A stretch of 64,000 bases of DNA from Cyrtodaria siliqua (taxonomy: Eukaryota > Mollusca > Bivalvia > Adapedonta > Hiatellidae): positions 124,001 through 188,000 of the forward strand of contig JAWPHD010000001.1 of the NCBI GenBank assembly GCA_037043455.1, written 5' to 3'. The translations under genes were made by a program, and so were the position numbers. Of the stretch, positions 43,461 through 54,242 are shown piece after piece (position 1 is the stretch's first letter; the number at the start of each line of letters is the position of its first letter). Below the pieces are notes generated by a model that was given only the letters and a program-made list of their open reading frames with translations, did no database searches and was not told the DNA's origin.

Positions 43461-44095
43461 GCACCGCCACCAAAACATCTCCAAACTTTTAACTTCTTGT
43501 GTCGTGTTCGACCGTTTCCAAAGATCCACTCTCATATTCTTTTACTGCCGTTTAATATCACGTTAACTATTTTTGTGCTAAAACTTATAAACCTCTGGGA
43601 GTCATTTATTTTGGTCTATTAAACATCCAGGAGACGTTCTTGATAACATTTGCAATAAAAGTTTCCTCTATAAGCACTTATGACTTCTTCACACTATGCA
43701 CAACCTTACCGAATCACCTTATAAAAGACAAGTTTATTGCTCTTATTCAAACAACTTTCGCAAGAGAAAAAACTACATGTTTGGCCTGTAATAATATAAA
43801 AGCGTGTTTTACTAACGGCAGTTTAAACAATGACACTATGTGGACTTGCCAAGACGTTTGTGAAGCACTAATCTTCCTATTAGACTTTATTTGCGTCAGT
43901 ATGAAACTACCGTTTATAGACAAATTGTTGATATCCTTATGGGTACGAACTGTTCACACCTTGTCGCAGGTTTGTTTTTATATTGCTTTGAAAGAAATTT
44001 CATGTTGATACCCCGGTAGATGCTGTTCAATATTAAAGCCTTTAATGACACCACTCGGTATCTGAATGACATATTGAACATTCGTTACGAGCTTC
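43461..44095 (+). pseudogene. PLE-A RT fragment (fingers and palm)
   Basis: After a 5' piece of RT (AACATCTCCAAACTTTTAAC) a 44 bp HP tail is inserted (43500-43543). The RT then continues in one long frame (43640-44008): ISTYDFFTLCTTLPNHLIKD, ACNNIKACFTNGSLNNDT and TCQDVCEALIFLLDF. The IPMGTNCAPL motif is altered to LMGTNCS/HTL in shifted frames. The catalytic box is SRYLNDIL-like (44057-44080), with Asn for the first Asp. It ends abruptly at 44095. Inactive. Confidence 0.7.
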
Positions 44096-44967
44096 AAGTA
44101 TTAACGTTCATACCACTTCCAACCCCTTCTCCAAAGCAAAATCTGGTTTGACTGGGTATGAAATAAAACCTTAATTTCCCATTAAAAAGTTTACATATTC
44201 TAAAACTAAAATGTTACTTTTGGTGCTAATTTTAATCATGCTATCGCATGTTTTAAATAAAATGATTAACATTCACGTGTATTATTAATTCTAATAGTGT
44301 TTTTGCGTTTACTGTGTTCTGTGAAAGCTGCATTTCCTGAGGAAAGCATATTGGCGAAATGTAAAAAGGTCCACCACCAAGCATGCAGTACGTTGCAAAA
44401 TGATAGGGTCATAACCTCTTTTGATAAACTTTTTAACAATTTCAACAAAGATAGTATGAATGTGAATAAAGACGTCAGGTTGTGTTAGTCCTTGTCGCAG
44501 AAGAGTCCTTCAAATACTTTTATATTTGGAAAGAAGAACAGGGTTACGATAATAAAATTTTGCAAAGGTTTTACGAAGTTTATGGTAACGGTAACCCTGA
44601 TTGAGTAGATTTTAGTTATAGAAAGATTACGAATATTAAAGTCCTCAACTCGAGTACAAGCTCTTGAAAAACGAATAAGTTAAGACACATACACCCTATA
44701 AGAAGTTGCTCGGGGAACATCCCCATCCAATTGGGGATAATTAACAATATCAAAATTAAAATCGTCTCTCTTGTCATAGATTTTGCTAATTATTTCACCA
44801 TTTTCAGTCGAGAGATCTTAATCAAGAAAAGAAGCGCTATTATCAGATATATTAGCTTTGTTGAGCTTTGTTAAAGGCTTCAATAACATCTGCCTGGGTA
44901 TCTGGTGAAAGACTCAACATGAAATCTCTTTCATAGCAGAATAAAAACTAATCTGCGAAAACATTTT

Positions 44968-45133
44968 ACAGTCGCCACATTGCACTTAAAGAACGCTCGT
45001 GTGAATGTTAATAAATACTGATAAAGGTGATCCTTTGGGAGCAAAAAACACAATTAAAAGAATACAGCAGCAGACTCGGTTTGATTGAGTCTTCTTACAC
45101 CCCCTAGCACCGGCTTACGCTGTATTCTACTAA
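44968..45133 (-). repeat. HP repeat type 1 inside the PLE-A RT
   Basis: Minus strand: GTAGAATACAGCG, GCCGGTGCTAGGGGG, stem CAGACTC-like (AGACTCAATCAAACCGAGTCT), then GTTGCTCCCAAAGGATCACC-type tail to GAATGTTAACATTCAC. The first hairpin is deleted. It replaces about 95 bp of RT around the GIPMGTN motif. Confidence 0.65.
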
Positions 45134-45548
45134 GATGAGTGCTTCACAAAACTTATAGCAAATCCACATAGTATAATTGTCTAAACTGCCGTCAGTAAAA
45201 AACGCTTTAATATTATTACATGCCAAAAATGTAGTATTTTCTCTAGCGAATGTTTTTTGAATAAGAGAAATTAGCTTGACTTTAATAAGGTGATGTAGTA
45301 AGGTTGTATGTAGTGTAGTGAAGTCATCAGTGCTTATTGATGAAACTTGACCTTATTGAAAATTGTATCAAGAATGTCTCCTGAAATTTGTATAGACCAA
45401 AATAAATGACTCCCAGAGTTTTTATAAGTTTTATCACAATATAGTTTAACGTGATCTTTAACGGCAGTAAGACAAGAAGTTACAAGTTTGGAGATGTTTT
45501 TGTGGTGCAGGCACTAGAATTCGAAATAAAGCGAGCCTTATATTGACC

Positions 45549-46100
45549 CCTCTATAGTCAGTCATTACGCTTCACTTTTCACTTCTGCGATGACTGGACT
45601 ACCTCTTGGGACTCTATGATTGTACCTACTGAAACCCCAACTAAGGGAGGTGGGTGCATGAGCTTTCGTCCCTCGGGTTTTCTGGTCGTACCCTAGATTG
45701 GTTTTCTCTTTAGCTGCAACTACTATGGTTGTTCAGTACGATTCCGGATACATCCTGAGATGTTTATTATTTTGTATGTATTACTTTAGTTAGTTTTTCA
45801 GGATGCGGACTTTATTGTTAGAGAATTCCATTTGATGGGATGTAGTTTTGTTTACACTGTCTTGTCTATTTGGGCGTTGCAGGCAGGATAATAGCGAGGA
45901 TTGTGCGCATATAAAATCGATTCAAGCTAACCAGTAGGCCTTATTTCCTACTGACCGTTCCAAGTCGGTAACCCTGTCTTCATCACCCTTTCTGTTGTTT
46001 TTTGTCTCTTTCATTGTATTTTCATGTCCTTGTTTGCAGTACAGTGTGGACCTACGATGCCATTGCGCTCGGACGCTGTGGTTTTTATAGGACCCTATAT
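45549..46100 (+). mobile_element. PLE-B 3' end copy
   Basis: It begins in the last RT codons (SVIT-LHF frame around GTCAGTCATTACGCTTCAC) and continues through CCTCTTGGGACTCTATGA, CATGAGCTTTCGTCCCTCGG, a hairpin CAGTAGG/CCTACTG (45932-45953) and CAAGTCGGTAACCCTG. It ends GTGGTTTTTATAGGACCCTA. It is highly similar to 59480-60050. Confidence 0.85.
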
Positions 46101-46494
46101 ATATATTTTTTATTTATTAAAGTGCAACCTGTTTACAACAATCTACATGTAATACAACATTAAAGCAATATTAGTTAAACAGCCAGCCTGCAGAGGCTTA
46201 CGAAGCACTATCATTTTAACAAATTATGTTCATTGAGTGTTTATTTCATTGCCATCTTCCTGGCAATATTAACTGTTACAAACGTTCTGTTTAACCAACG
46301 TTTACTCAGTTGATTGAAACTCTGTTATTGTATAACTGTTCCTTGTATAGTTATAATCAGTTCCTATATAATGATTTCACAGCATGGAATAATGATTCTA
46401 TTTTATATACAGTTAAATGACAGTTAAGAGTGTATCATGCATAAATACGCCTTTAATCACATTTAACACACACAGTTATTGTTCTGTCTTAGCG

Positions 46495-46890
46495 TTAAAG
46501 TAGTTCATCAAATGCTTCAATCAAAAGGTTTGCTAATATTGTACAATCTACGTTTTTCATTATATTGTTGAAAACATCAGTGTCACTACCAGTTCCACCA
46601 TTATCGCCAAAATGTTTATTTCGAAGCTCGTGGTAATATTTACACGTTACCAGGAAGTGCGTTTCATCTTCAACTTTCCCTTCATCACACGTTTTACATA
46701 GCCTGTTCTCAATCGGTACTTGGGGGCGTCTGTATCGACCGAGCTCAACAGCGAGGGGGAAAACACCACATCTGAAACGAGCAATGGCTGATCGCTGTTT
46801 AAAAGACAGCTGCCTGTCTAAATAGTGTTCTCGTGTATAGTCGGTTTTAAACTGTTTATAAGTCCTTAGTTTTGGTGAGTGTATCACATC
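46495..46890 (-). pseudogene. LINE ORF2 C-terminal domain
   Basis: 130 codons continuing the LINE after a shift: IHSPKLRTYKQFKTDY, LSFKQRSAIARFRCGVFPL, RLCKTCDEGKVEDETHFLV and TCKYYHELRNKHF. The C-x2-C...H-x4-C (CKTC, HFLVTC) pattern is the Cys-His finger at the end of many LINE ORF2 proteins, thought to bind nucleic acid. The stop at 46495-46497 is probably the genuine end. Confidence 0.8.
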
Positions 46891-47690
46891 AGCTTGCCAA
46901 TTCGTAGTGAGTTTTGTTTCAACTTGTTTTTGACAATATTTAATAAATAACGAAGAGACACATTTTTAACGATGTCAATTTCAAAAAAGTTGACAATGTT
47001 GCATTCATCTAGCATGTCTAGTATGACTTTCAAATCTGAACACCAAGTGTCTCTTAAATGTACAGTGTTGTTAAGGTCCCACGTTAACACACGATGGGCG
47101 ATTCGATTTGGCGGTAACCTTGCCAGTCTGTGCCATAAACGAACTATGTCGCAGTGTCGTCTTAACCGTGGACTGTCCCACCCTGTATCTCCATCTAGAG
47201 CCGCCAATGACGTTTGCCTTCCCACACCGAGAAATGTTCGAATGGCTTTGTGATGCAGCCTGTCCAGATTATCGTATTGTTTATAGCCCCACACACCTGC
47301 AGCATAATCGGTGACCGGAATAACTGTACTATAATATAGTTTTTCGTAAGTGTTAAAATTGAATCCCTTGTTTGCAAAATGCTTGGCCGTAAGCGCACCG
47401 AGTGACCTGCCGCCTGCGTCATTAAGTATTTTCACACCATATGTGTAATTAAGTGATTCGTTTATATCAAATCCCAGATAACGGTACGAACTCACGGCTG
47501 CAATATCTAAGTCCCCGAATTTAAAATGAAAGTCTGTCTGTTTGCTGTTTTGTTTCCTGCAGTGCATGACCTTGGTTTTGTCAGAGTTAATTGCAAGGCG
47601 CCACCTATTTGTCCAGTTGTAAAGAGTGTTTAGCATTGTTTGAAGGTCTTTTGGTGGCTCCGCTATTAAAACAAAATCATCGGCGTACAT
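46884..47690 (-). pseudogene. LINE RT motif C and thumb
   Basis: A 268-codon frame that opens at MYADDFVLIAEPPKDLQ, where YADD is the catalytic motif C with both Asp. Then come WRLAINSDKTKVMHC (motif D), SSYRYLGFDI (motif E), YYSTVIPVTDYAAGVWGY and HHKAIRTFLGVGRQ. It is separated from the previous piece by one frameshift near 47705. The last ~15 codons are read out of frame before the stop; the true path shifts near 46930. Confidence 0.85.
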
Positions 47691-47917
47691 CAGTAAACTG
47701 AGTCGTTCTCCATTTAAAAGTTGAACACCAGTGTTTCTGATGCAATGTCGTTAACGAATATCGCAAATATTGTAGGTGCGAGATTATTTCCCTGCACAAC
47801 AATGGAATTAACCGAGAACCAGTCTGTTAACATGTTATTAACTCGTACGCATGCTTCTATGCTTTTAAACAGAGATTTGATTATATTGTACATTTTACCA
47901 GAAATGCCGACATTTAA

Positions 47918-48328
47918 TTATTTAAACCAGAGACACTCTCTATTTACTGAATCGAATGCCTTGGCAAAGTCTATAAAACACAGAAACGTAGGCTGTTTTC
48001 TCAACTTTCTACTACGAATAATGGTGGTTAGAGAATAAATATGGTCCAGACATGATCTCAGTTTACGAAAACAGTTTTGCTCTTCACAAAGAATGTTGTT
48101 CATGTTTAAAAAGTTTACTATTCTTACGTTGAGTATTCCATTAAACAGTTTAGCAATTGTCGACATTAGGTTTATACCTCTATGCCCTAAGGGATCTGCT
48201 GGATTCTTGCCATTTTTTAGGATCGGGTGTATAATAGTTTTGTACCAAGCTGTCGGGATAATGTTGCATTCGAAGCATGCACAGAATAGTTTGTGTAACA
48301 AGGGGGTAAGCCCTTCAAGTTTTAACAA
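47918..48328 (-). pseudogene. LINE RT, fingers and motif A
   Basis: IPTAWYKTIIHPILKNGK, DPLGHRGINLMSTIAKLFN and CFIDFAKAFDSVNRECLWF give RT blocks 1-3; the motif A Asp (FIDFAKAFD) is kept. The EEQNCFRKLRSCLDHIYSL step replaces the usual E-Q-GFRxxRST-DHI. A TAA follows WFK, then in the same frame (about 47905-47760) come GISGKMYNIIKSLFKSIEA, VQGNNLAPTIFAIFVNDIA (motif B). Confidence 0.8.
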
Positions 48329-48344
48329 ATTTCATTCTATATCT

Positions 48345-48895
48345 CATTTATACGGATTTTTATGTAAATTATGAATCTAGTAGGCAGTTTATTTTGCTTA
48401 TAGTTTACATCAGCCTTGAAAGTAGTGCACCGAGTGATATGTGCGGAAACAACATTATCCTCAGTAGAATTAACTGGAGTATACGAACTGGTGCTGCCGA
48501 GTTACTGAGATAAAACATTGACGTAATGTAGGCGTCATTAATATTTACATTATTAGCTGCTTTATCTGCAGAAACTAAAACTTTTTTTATGAAATTCCTG
48601 AATTCCCGATTTAAAATTACGAAAGGAAAACCTAGGTCTCGGAGGAAATAAAGAGGGGTTAGCATTATAAATGTTAATACGTATATCTATAATATTAAGA
48701 ATTGACTTTTTCCGAGTAGAAAGCGAGTTTGGGTCCGCATGTTCTCTACGACACCATGTTATACTAAAATCTTCAATGGAGTGGGCGATTTGGGCACGAC
48801 AGGCATTAAAATCAATAGTTAAAGGTAATCTATATTAAGGACCTTTCAAAAACAAATGTCGAATACGTTTATCAACAATATCAAAATTACCAGTG
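48345..48895 (-). pseudogene. PLE-A N-terminal RT region
   Basis: Minus strand: IRHLFLKGP, then YRLPLTIDFNACRAQIAHS, IEDFSITWCRREHADPNS, LVSADKAANN, an in-frame TGA (48535-48537) followed by RLHYVNVLS, and YTPVNSTED...AHITRCTTFKAD. It ends LHKNPYK at the LINE junction. Upstream of RHLFLKGP the copy is truncated. The LHKNPYKARF-type step is the entry to RT motif 1-2 in Penelope-like RTs. Confidence 0.65.
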
Positions 48896-48899
48896 ATGA

Positions 48900-49336
48900 C
48901 ATGACCTGCTGGAGCTTCTTTTCTCGATTTACTTTTCTCTTATGGAGTCTATGTGTCTCTACTTTTCCTTTTTCTAGAGCTTGTACTAGGACTTTAATAT
49001 TCGTAATCTTTGTAGAACTAAAACGCTACTCCATCAGGTCTACCAATACCATGTTTATCATCGTAACCCTGATTTTCTTTTCAAATAACGAAGTAATTAA
49101 AGACTCTTGGTTTAAACCCCAAAGGCCTTTTTTGCCTTTGACCGTTCCAAGGCTGTAGCCCTATTGTCAACCCTTTTGTGTTTGTGGTGTCTTGTTTCGG
49201 CTTTTGTTCATCTTTAAATTTGTTCTTTGTTTCTGTGTGTGTATGTGGTTGACTCTAGTCCTTAAATGATAAATTTCCAGTTCGATTTTTATATCGAATT
49301 TCATATTGTTATACGTATTAACTTTTATAATGCTTT
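48900..49336 (+). mobile_element. Divergent PLE-A 3' copy joined to an N-terminal scrap
   Basis: RT thumb fragments (YGVYVS-like, FSRACT, ALTIFVIFVE frames; GATTTTCTTTTCAAATAACG) lead to a 3' UTR with GGTTTAAACCCCAAAGGCC, the CAAAGGC/GCCTTTG hairpin (49120-49140) and CTCTAGTCCTTAAATGATAA. At 49310-49336 a 25 bp piece of PLE-A N-terminal coding sequence (ACGTATTAACTTTTATAATG) is attached. It is head-to-head with the minus copy ending at 48900. Confidence 0.65.
49120..49140 (+). other. Covarying 3' UTR hairpin
   Basis: CAAAGGC-CTTTTTT-GCCTTTG: same place as the PLE-A hairpin CAGTGGC/GCCACTG, with two base pairs exchanged on both arms. Confidence 0.6.
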
Positions 49337-49497
49337 CAAGTAGAATACCGCTTAAGCCGGTGCTAGGGGACGTGGGAGGTGTTGCTTTTCTCATTACTTC
49401 TCATGAACAGACTCAATAAAACCGAGTCTGCTGCTTTATTCTCTTTATTGTGTTTGTTGCTCCCAAAGGATCATCTTTATCAGTATTTATTAGTATA
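49337..49497 (+). repeat. HP repeat type 1, complete core
   Basis: TCAAGTAGAATACCGCTTAA, GCCGGTGCTAGGGGACG, stem I GGGAGGT (49374-49380) with ACTTCTC (49396-49402), stem II CAGACTC (49408-49414) with GAGTCTG (49424-49430), then the tail TTGTTGCTCCCAAAGGATCA. It lies between a plus and a minus PLE-A copy. Confidence 0.7.
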
Positions 49498-49498
49498 A

Positions 49499-50560
49499 AA
49501 GAAATATAAAAAGATCGGACAGGGAAAGTAGCATTCAAGGGGGACAGTCAACCACAAAACACAGAAACAAACACACAAACAGACAAACAAGAAGGCAAAA
49601 GCAATAATAAATGCAAACGACATCACAAACACAAAAGGATTGACAATAGGGCTACCGCCTTGGAACGGTCAGTGGCAAAGTAGGCCACTTGGGGTTTAAA
49701 CCGGTTCTAGGGTGCAACAAACCTCACACTTACCCTAGTGTCATCCCATTAAAACAGGACAGTGTAAATAAAGAAATCCCCGCCATGATCTAATCTCTAA
49801 CCAACAAGGCAGCATCAATAGGCAATATAAGTAAAACACAAATATGCTCGTGTAAATATAATATAAAAAAACAATAGCCTAGAAAGCCACAATGAAGGTA
49901 CTCAATGACTTGGCAGAAGCCAGAGCAGTAAGAGAATAAACCATTAAGGGCACGACAAGAAAGATCATAGACAAACATCAAACGCCACCGTCCCAATGGG
50001 CTTTAGGTTGGCGTCATCATAGGGTCCACAGCCTGTCCGTTCATCGTACAACCAAAGAGGAAAGCATAGTGGCGAACTGTAAAAGGGTCCACCACCAAGC
50101 ATGCAGTCCGTTGCAAAATGATAGGGTCATAACCTCTTTTGATAAACTTTTTAACAAGTTTTAACAAAGATAGTATGAAAGTGATCATGACCAAGAATCT
50201 TACGAATCAAGTCCACATAGTATAATTGTTTAAACTGCCGTTAGTAAAAAACGCTTTTATATTATTACATGCCAAAAATGTAGTATTTTCTCTAGCGAAT
50301 GTTTTTTGAATAAGAGAAATTACCTTGTCTTTAATAAGGTGATGTGGTAAGGTTGTGTATAGTGTAGAGAAGTCATAAGTGCTTATTGATGAAACTTGAC
50401 CTTTCATAAAACTTTTATCAAGAACGTCTCCTGAATTGTTTATAGACCAAAATAAATTAATCCCAGAGTTTTCATAAGTTTTATCACAATATAGTTTAAC
50501 GTGATCTTTAACGGCAGTAAGACAAGAAGTTAAAAAATTGGAGATGTTTGTTGTGGTGCA
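49499..50560 (-). mobile_element. PLE-A copy, 3' UTR plus RT pieces
   Basis: Complete 3' UTR (49499-49990), the end of the RT frame (TAA after MMTPT, about 50015; RTACLVVDPFTVRHYAFLF, IKRGYDPIILQ to 50194), then a deletion to the RT front (50207-50560: SSISTYDFSTLYTTLPHHLI, ACNNIKAFFTNGSLNNYTM). The join at about 50205 skips the palm. Each piece is open, so this is a recent copy. Confidence 0.8.
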
Positions 50561-50710
50561 GCCTTATTTCGAATTCTAGTGTCTGCACCACCACAGACAT
50601 CTCCAAACTTTTAACTTCTTGACTTACTGCTGTTAAAGATCACGTTAAACAATAGTTTGCTAAAACTTTTGCTCCCGGGGGATCACCTTTATCAGTATTT
50701 GTTGATGCAT
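50561..50710 (+). mobile_element. PLE-A RT scrap and HP tail, head-to-head
   Basis: CTTATTTCGAATTCTAGTGT and CACCACAGACATCTCCAAAC mirror the end of the minus copy at 50560, forming an inverted join. From about 50666 the sequence is the HP type 1 tail (GCTCCCGGGGGATCACC, TTTATCAGTATTTGTTGATG). Confidence 0.7.
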
Positions 50711-52119
50711 GTATATAGTCACTGTTCTAAAACTATTACGGGAGCACGTGTGCGCAACTCCAATATCCTAAATAATCATATTAACATGCAAGAATTAACA
50801 GTACACGAAAACTGCATACTTATATGATAACATTATTCCGTTACCTGCCTCCAGCTCAAACCCAATGCTATTCTACATCGTGTTTTAAGCTAGTTTAAGC
50901 AAGTTGTTCGTAGTTTGTAGTTTGCACACCTGTTTAGAGTTTTATTTTATAATATATTCCTTAAACACATAATAACACCCCGGACGTATTATTTATTGTT
51001 GAGAGACTGTCCCTGTTCCTTAACAAATGAGTCCAATTTTGTACAGCAATGGAATATTCGTAATGAAGTTGAATAGGCATATCTGAGTGCACACTTTCGG
51101 TTTTGACTTAGTATATATAGCCTGGTTCAATCACACATCGAAACTATGGAAATTAAACCGTAATGCGTGATTGTAAACAGACAAACTAGCACACAGGAAC
51201 TATTCGATGTCTATGTATATACTCACATAATCTACTACTGGCATATACATTTCAAAACATGGTTCGAAATTCTCTCTATCGATATGTGTGAAGTATATAT
51301 ATCTTGAATCTATTTTTAAACGTTCCAGATTTCAACATTTATGAACCAGGTCGTTCAATTTATGAAACATCAACCTGGTATATATACACAATAATCTCTC
51401 AAACAAGTATGGTAGATTAGAGCTAGTCCTATTTAAGACATCTTATCTCTATAGGATATTGGTCTGGCTTGTCAATAGTTGTCTGTATTTTCATATGAAT
51501 ATTAAAACGAGGTTAAGCAAAGGTTTTCCAACGTCAACAACTGTCATTCAAAGCGCATAGATTTTGCGACTTTGCTTTAGTAATTATTGTTCGGATATTG
51601 TTGGTAACGCGAAGACGGTATTTGCATATTTATAACCCCTAATGACATTCCACACGTACTTTAGCAAGTTGTTGTTAATTTTGCTTATTTGTCTATAAGT
51701 CATACTGTTCTGGACGTTCAACACTAATTACAATTTTCTACAAACAAACCAACTTAATTTAAATGACATGTAGATATGACTGGATACAATTTTTAAAATA
51801 TTTACTGCATTTACTTTGCAAACTTCCTGTTCTATTTTTATATCTATATTCATGCTTGTGTGGTTTCGTTATGAAGCCGACCACAACCTGATCGGTTTTG
51901 TACACATAACTACCAAATAACCTTTTGTTGATCTGATGGTGTTTGTGATGTTACATTACTTGCTTCTGATTAATATTGTAATTATTGTTTGTTTTAATAC
52001 GTGTTTCCGTTCACTGTGTCCAATAAAAACTCCTTCTGTCTTTTATACCTACTGATTATTCTATCTAAACGAGTGGAGATGCCAACATAGTATGTGATAC
52101 CTTACGTTAGCTTAACACA
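50711..52119. other. Gene-free sequence, about 1.4 kb
   Basis: Low-copy looking AT-rich DNA; no frame with motifs. A weak PLE-like tail (AACTTCCTGTTCTATTTTTA) is near 51825 only. Confidence 0.5.
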
Positions 52120-53996
52120 CACGAACCAAAGAACAACTTTAAAGATGAACAAAATGCAAAATTAGACATCATAAACGCAAAAGGGTTGACAATAGGGCTA
52201 CCGCCTTGGAACGGTCAGTGGCAAAAAAGGCCGCTGGGGGTTTAAACCAGGTTCTAGGATGCACCAAACCTCACACTTACTCTACTGTCATTCCAATAAA
52301 ACGGGACAGTTTAAATAAAGAAATCCTCGCCATGAATTATTCTCTATTCAACATGGCAGCATTAATAGGCAACATAAGTAAAACAAAATGATAATATGCT
52401 CGTGTATATATACATACATACAAAAAAAGCCTAGAAAGCCACAAAGAAGGTATTCAATGATTGGTCAGAAGCCAGAGCAACAAGATAACAAACCACTGAG
52501 GGCACGACGAGACAAAATTGTAGACATACATCAAACATCACACTCCTTTTGGGCTTTAGGTAGACGTCATCATAAGGTCCACAGCCTGTCCGGTCATTGC
52601 ACAAGTAAGAGGAAAGCATTGTGGCGAACTGTAATTGGGTCCACCACCAAGCATGCAGTGCATTGAAAAATGATTCTTCTTTTAGTAAACCGTTTTACAA
52701 GTTTAACAAAGATAGTATGAAAATGATCATGACCAAGGATCTTACGAAGTTTGTAAATCACGTCACCATAGAGGAAAGATAAAAATATCGGACAGGGAAA
52801 GCAGAATTCAAAGAAGACATTCAACCACAAAACACAAAAACAAACACGCAAACAGACAAACGAGAAGGCAAAAGTAATAAAAAATGCAAACCACATCACA
52901 AACACAAAAGGGCTGACAATAGGGCTACCGCCTTGGAACGGTCAGTGGCAACGAAGGCCACTGTGGGGTTGTGATAGTCCTTGTCGCAAACGAGTTCTTA
53001 AATTACTTTTATATTTGGAAAGAATATCAGGGTTACAATATTAAAAGTTTGCAAAGGTTTTACGCAGTATATGATAACGGTAGTCCTGATGGAGTAGCTT
53101 TTTAGTAATGCAAAGATTACGAATATTAAAGTCCTCAACTCGAGTACACGCTCTAGAAAAACTAATAAGTCGAGACACTTACATGTAGACCCCATAATAA
53201 CTTGCTCTGGGACCATCCCCATATAAAAGGGGATAATTAACAATATCAAAATTAAAATCATCTGTCTTTTCATAAATTTAGCTAATTATTTCATCATTTT
53301 CAATGTAGAGATTTAAATCGGGAAAAGAAGCGTATGTGTCAGAAATATTGGCTTTGGCGTTCTTTAGTGTATATATTATTAACCATAGTAGAAAAGAATG
53401 TGTTGTCAATGTTCAATGTATCATCCATATACCGAGAGGTGTTATGAAAGGCTTTAATAACATCTGCCTGGGTATCTGGTGAAAGACTCAATATGAAATC
53501 TCTCAAAAAAATAAATCGGCGACAAGTGGTGCACAGTTCGTACCCATAGGGATACTAACTATTTGTCTATAACGGTCGTTCCATACTTGACAAAACTATT
53601 ATCTAATAGGAAGATAAGTGCTTCACAATTTTCTTGACAAGTCCACATAGTGTAATTGTTACACTGCCGTTAGTAAAAAACGCTTTAATATTATTACAGG
53701 CCAAAAATGTAGTATTCTCCCTAGCAATTTTTTTTTAATAAAAGCAATAATCTTGTCTTTGATATGGTGATGTGGTAAGGTTGTATATAGTGAAGTCATA
53801 AGTGCTTATAGATAAAACTTGACTTTTATTGCAAATGTTATCAAGAACGTCTCCTGAATTGTTTATAGACTAAACAAATTAATCCCTGAGTTTTCAAAAT
53901 AGCAAATTATTGTTTAACGTGATCTTTAACAGCAGTAAGTCAAGAAGTTAAAAGTTTGGAGATGTCTGTGGTGGTGCAGACACTAGAATTCGAAAT
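52120..53996 (-). mobile_element. PLE-A copy with RT, itself hit by PLE-A
   Basis: 3' UTR (52120-52560, terminus of the AACTTTAAAGATGAAC subfamily), the RT end (52560-52770), a nested PLE-A 3' end (52772-52974), then RT palm and fingers (52976-53996): SQLIRFSRACTRVEDF-type and DKRDDFNF-type blocks on the minus strand, IPMGTN region near 53540 and TTLPHH region near 53780. Several small deletions and stops. The 5' end is at the ARFISN step (GAATTCGAAATAAAGCCGG). Confidence 0.75.
52772..52974 (-). mobile_element. PLE-A 3' end nested in a PLE-A RT
   Basis: GGAAAGATAAAAATATCGGA to AAGGCCACTGTGGGGTT. The host RT reads through from CACGTCACCATAG on one side to GTGATAGTCCTTGTCGC on the other, which are adjacent in other copies. 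The insertion is 5'-truncated inside the 3' UTR. Confidence 0.85.
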
Positions 53997-53997
53997 A

Positions 53998-54242
53998 AAG
54001 CCGGTCTTATACTAATAAATACTGATAAAGGTGATCCTTTGGGAGCAACAAACACAACTAAGATAATAAAGCAGTAGAGTCGGTTTTATTGAGTCTGCTC
54101 AGGAGAAGTAATGACAGAAGCAACACCTCTCACGCCCCCTAACACCGGATTAAGCGGTATTCTACTTCAAAGCCACCTGTATTGGGATCGTTGGTCCCAA
54201 AGGACCAGTAAACATAACACTACTGGTTCGTAGCACGAGTAG
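53998..54242 (-). repeat. HP repeat type 1 copy, with extra 5' hairpins
   Basis: Minus strand from 54242: ACCAGTAGTGTTATGTTTACTGGT-like hairpin (54202-54228), GGTCC/GGACC hairpin, then TAAGCGGTATTCTAC-side core with stem I GAGAGGT (about 54122-54130) and ACTTCTC, stem II, and the GTTGCTCCCAAAGGATCACC tail ending at 53998. It joins the PLE-A RT directly. Confidence 0.6.

Larger units (their letters stand above)
46100..48342 (-). mobile_element. Non-LTR retrotransposon (LINE), nearly intact RT, 5'-truncated
   Basis: A minus-strand LINE with about 1.8 kb of coding sequence and a ~390 bp 3' UTR that ends in AATAAATAAAAAATATATAT (46117-46098), a polyadenylation-like end. It starts within the RT at LLKLEGLTPLLHK. 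Only three lesions break the frame, so it is the best-preserved RT in the window. The RT-C-terminal layout (GVGRQTSLAALDGDTGW-type motif, no RNase H) is one I know from bivalve LINEs but cannot place to clade. Confidence 0.8.
44310..48900 (-). mobile_element. PLE-A copy interrupted by three insertions
   Basis: Minus-strand order: N-terminal RT part (48900-48345), then a block of foreign sequence (48342-45549: a LINE and a PLE-B end), then RT (45548-45134), an HP repeat (45133-44968), and RT again (44967-44310). The edges at the first gap read CATAAAAATCCGTATAA before and TATAAGGCTCGCTTTATTTC after, so the same TATAA step is on both sides. RT sequence after the HP repeat jumps over the YLDD region (EAFN directly to NKA). 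The 3' UTR is missing. Confidence 0.75.

Noticed and set aside
49408..49430. SECIS element in the HP stem II (ATGA, AA in the loop)
   Set aside because: ATGA and an AA loop start are present, but the stem is only 7 bp and the 3' GA of the quartet is missing.
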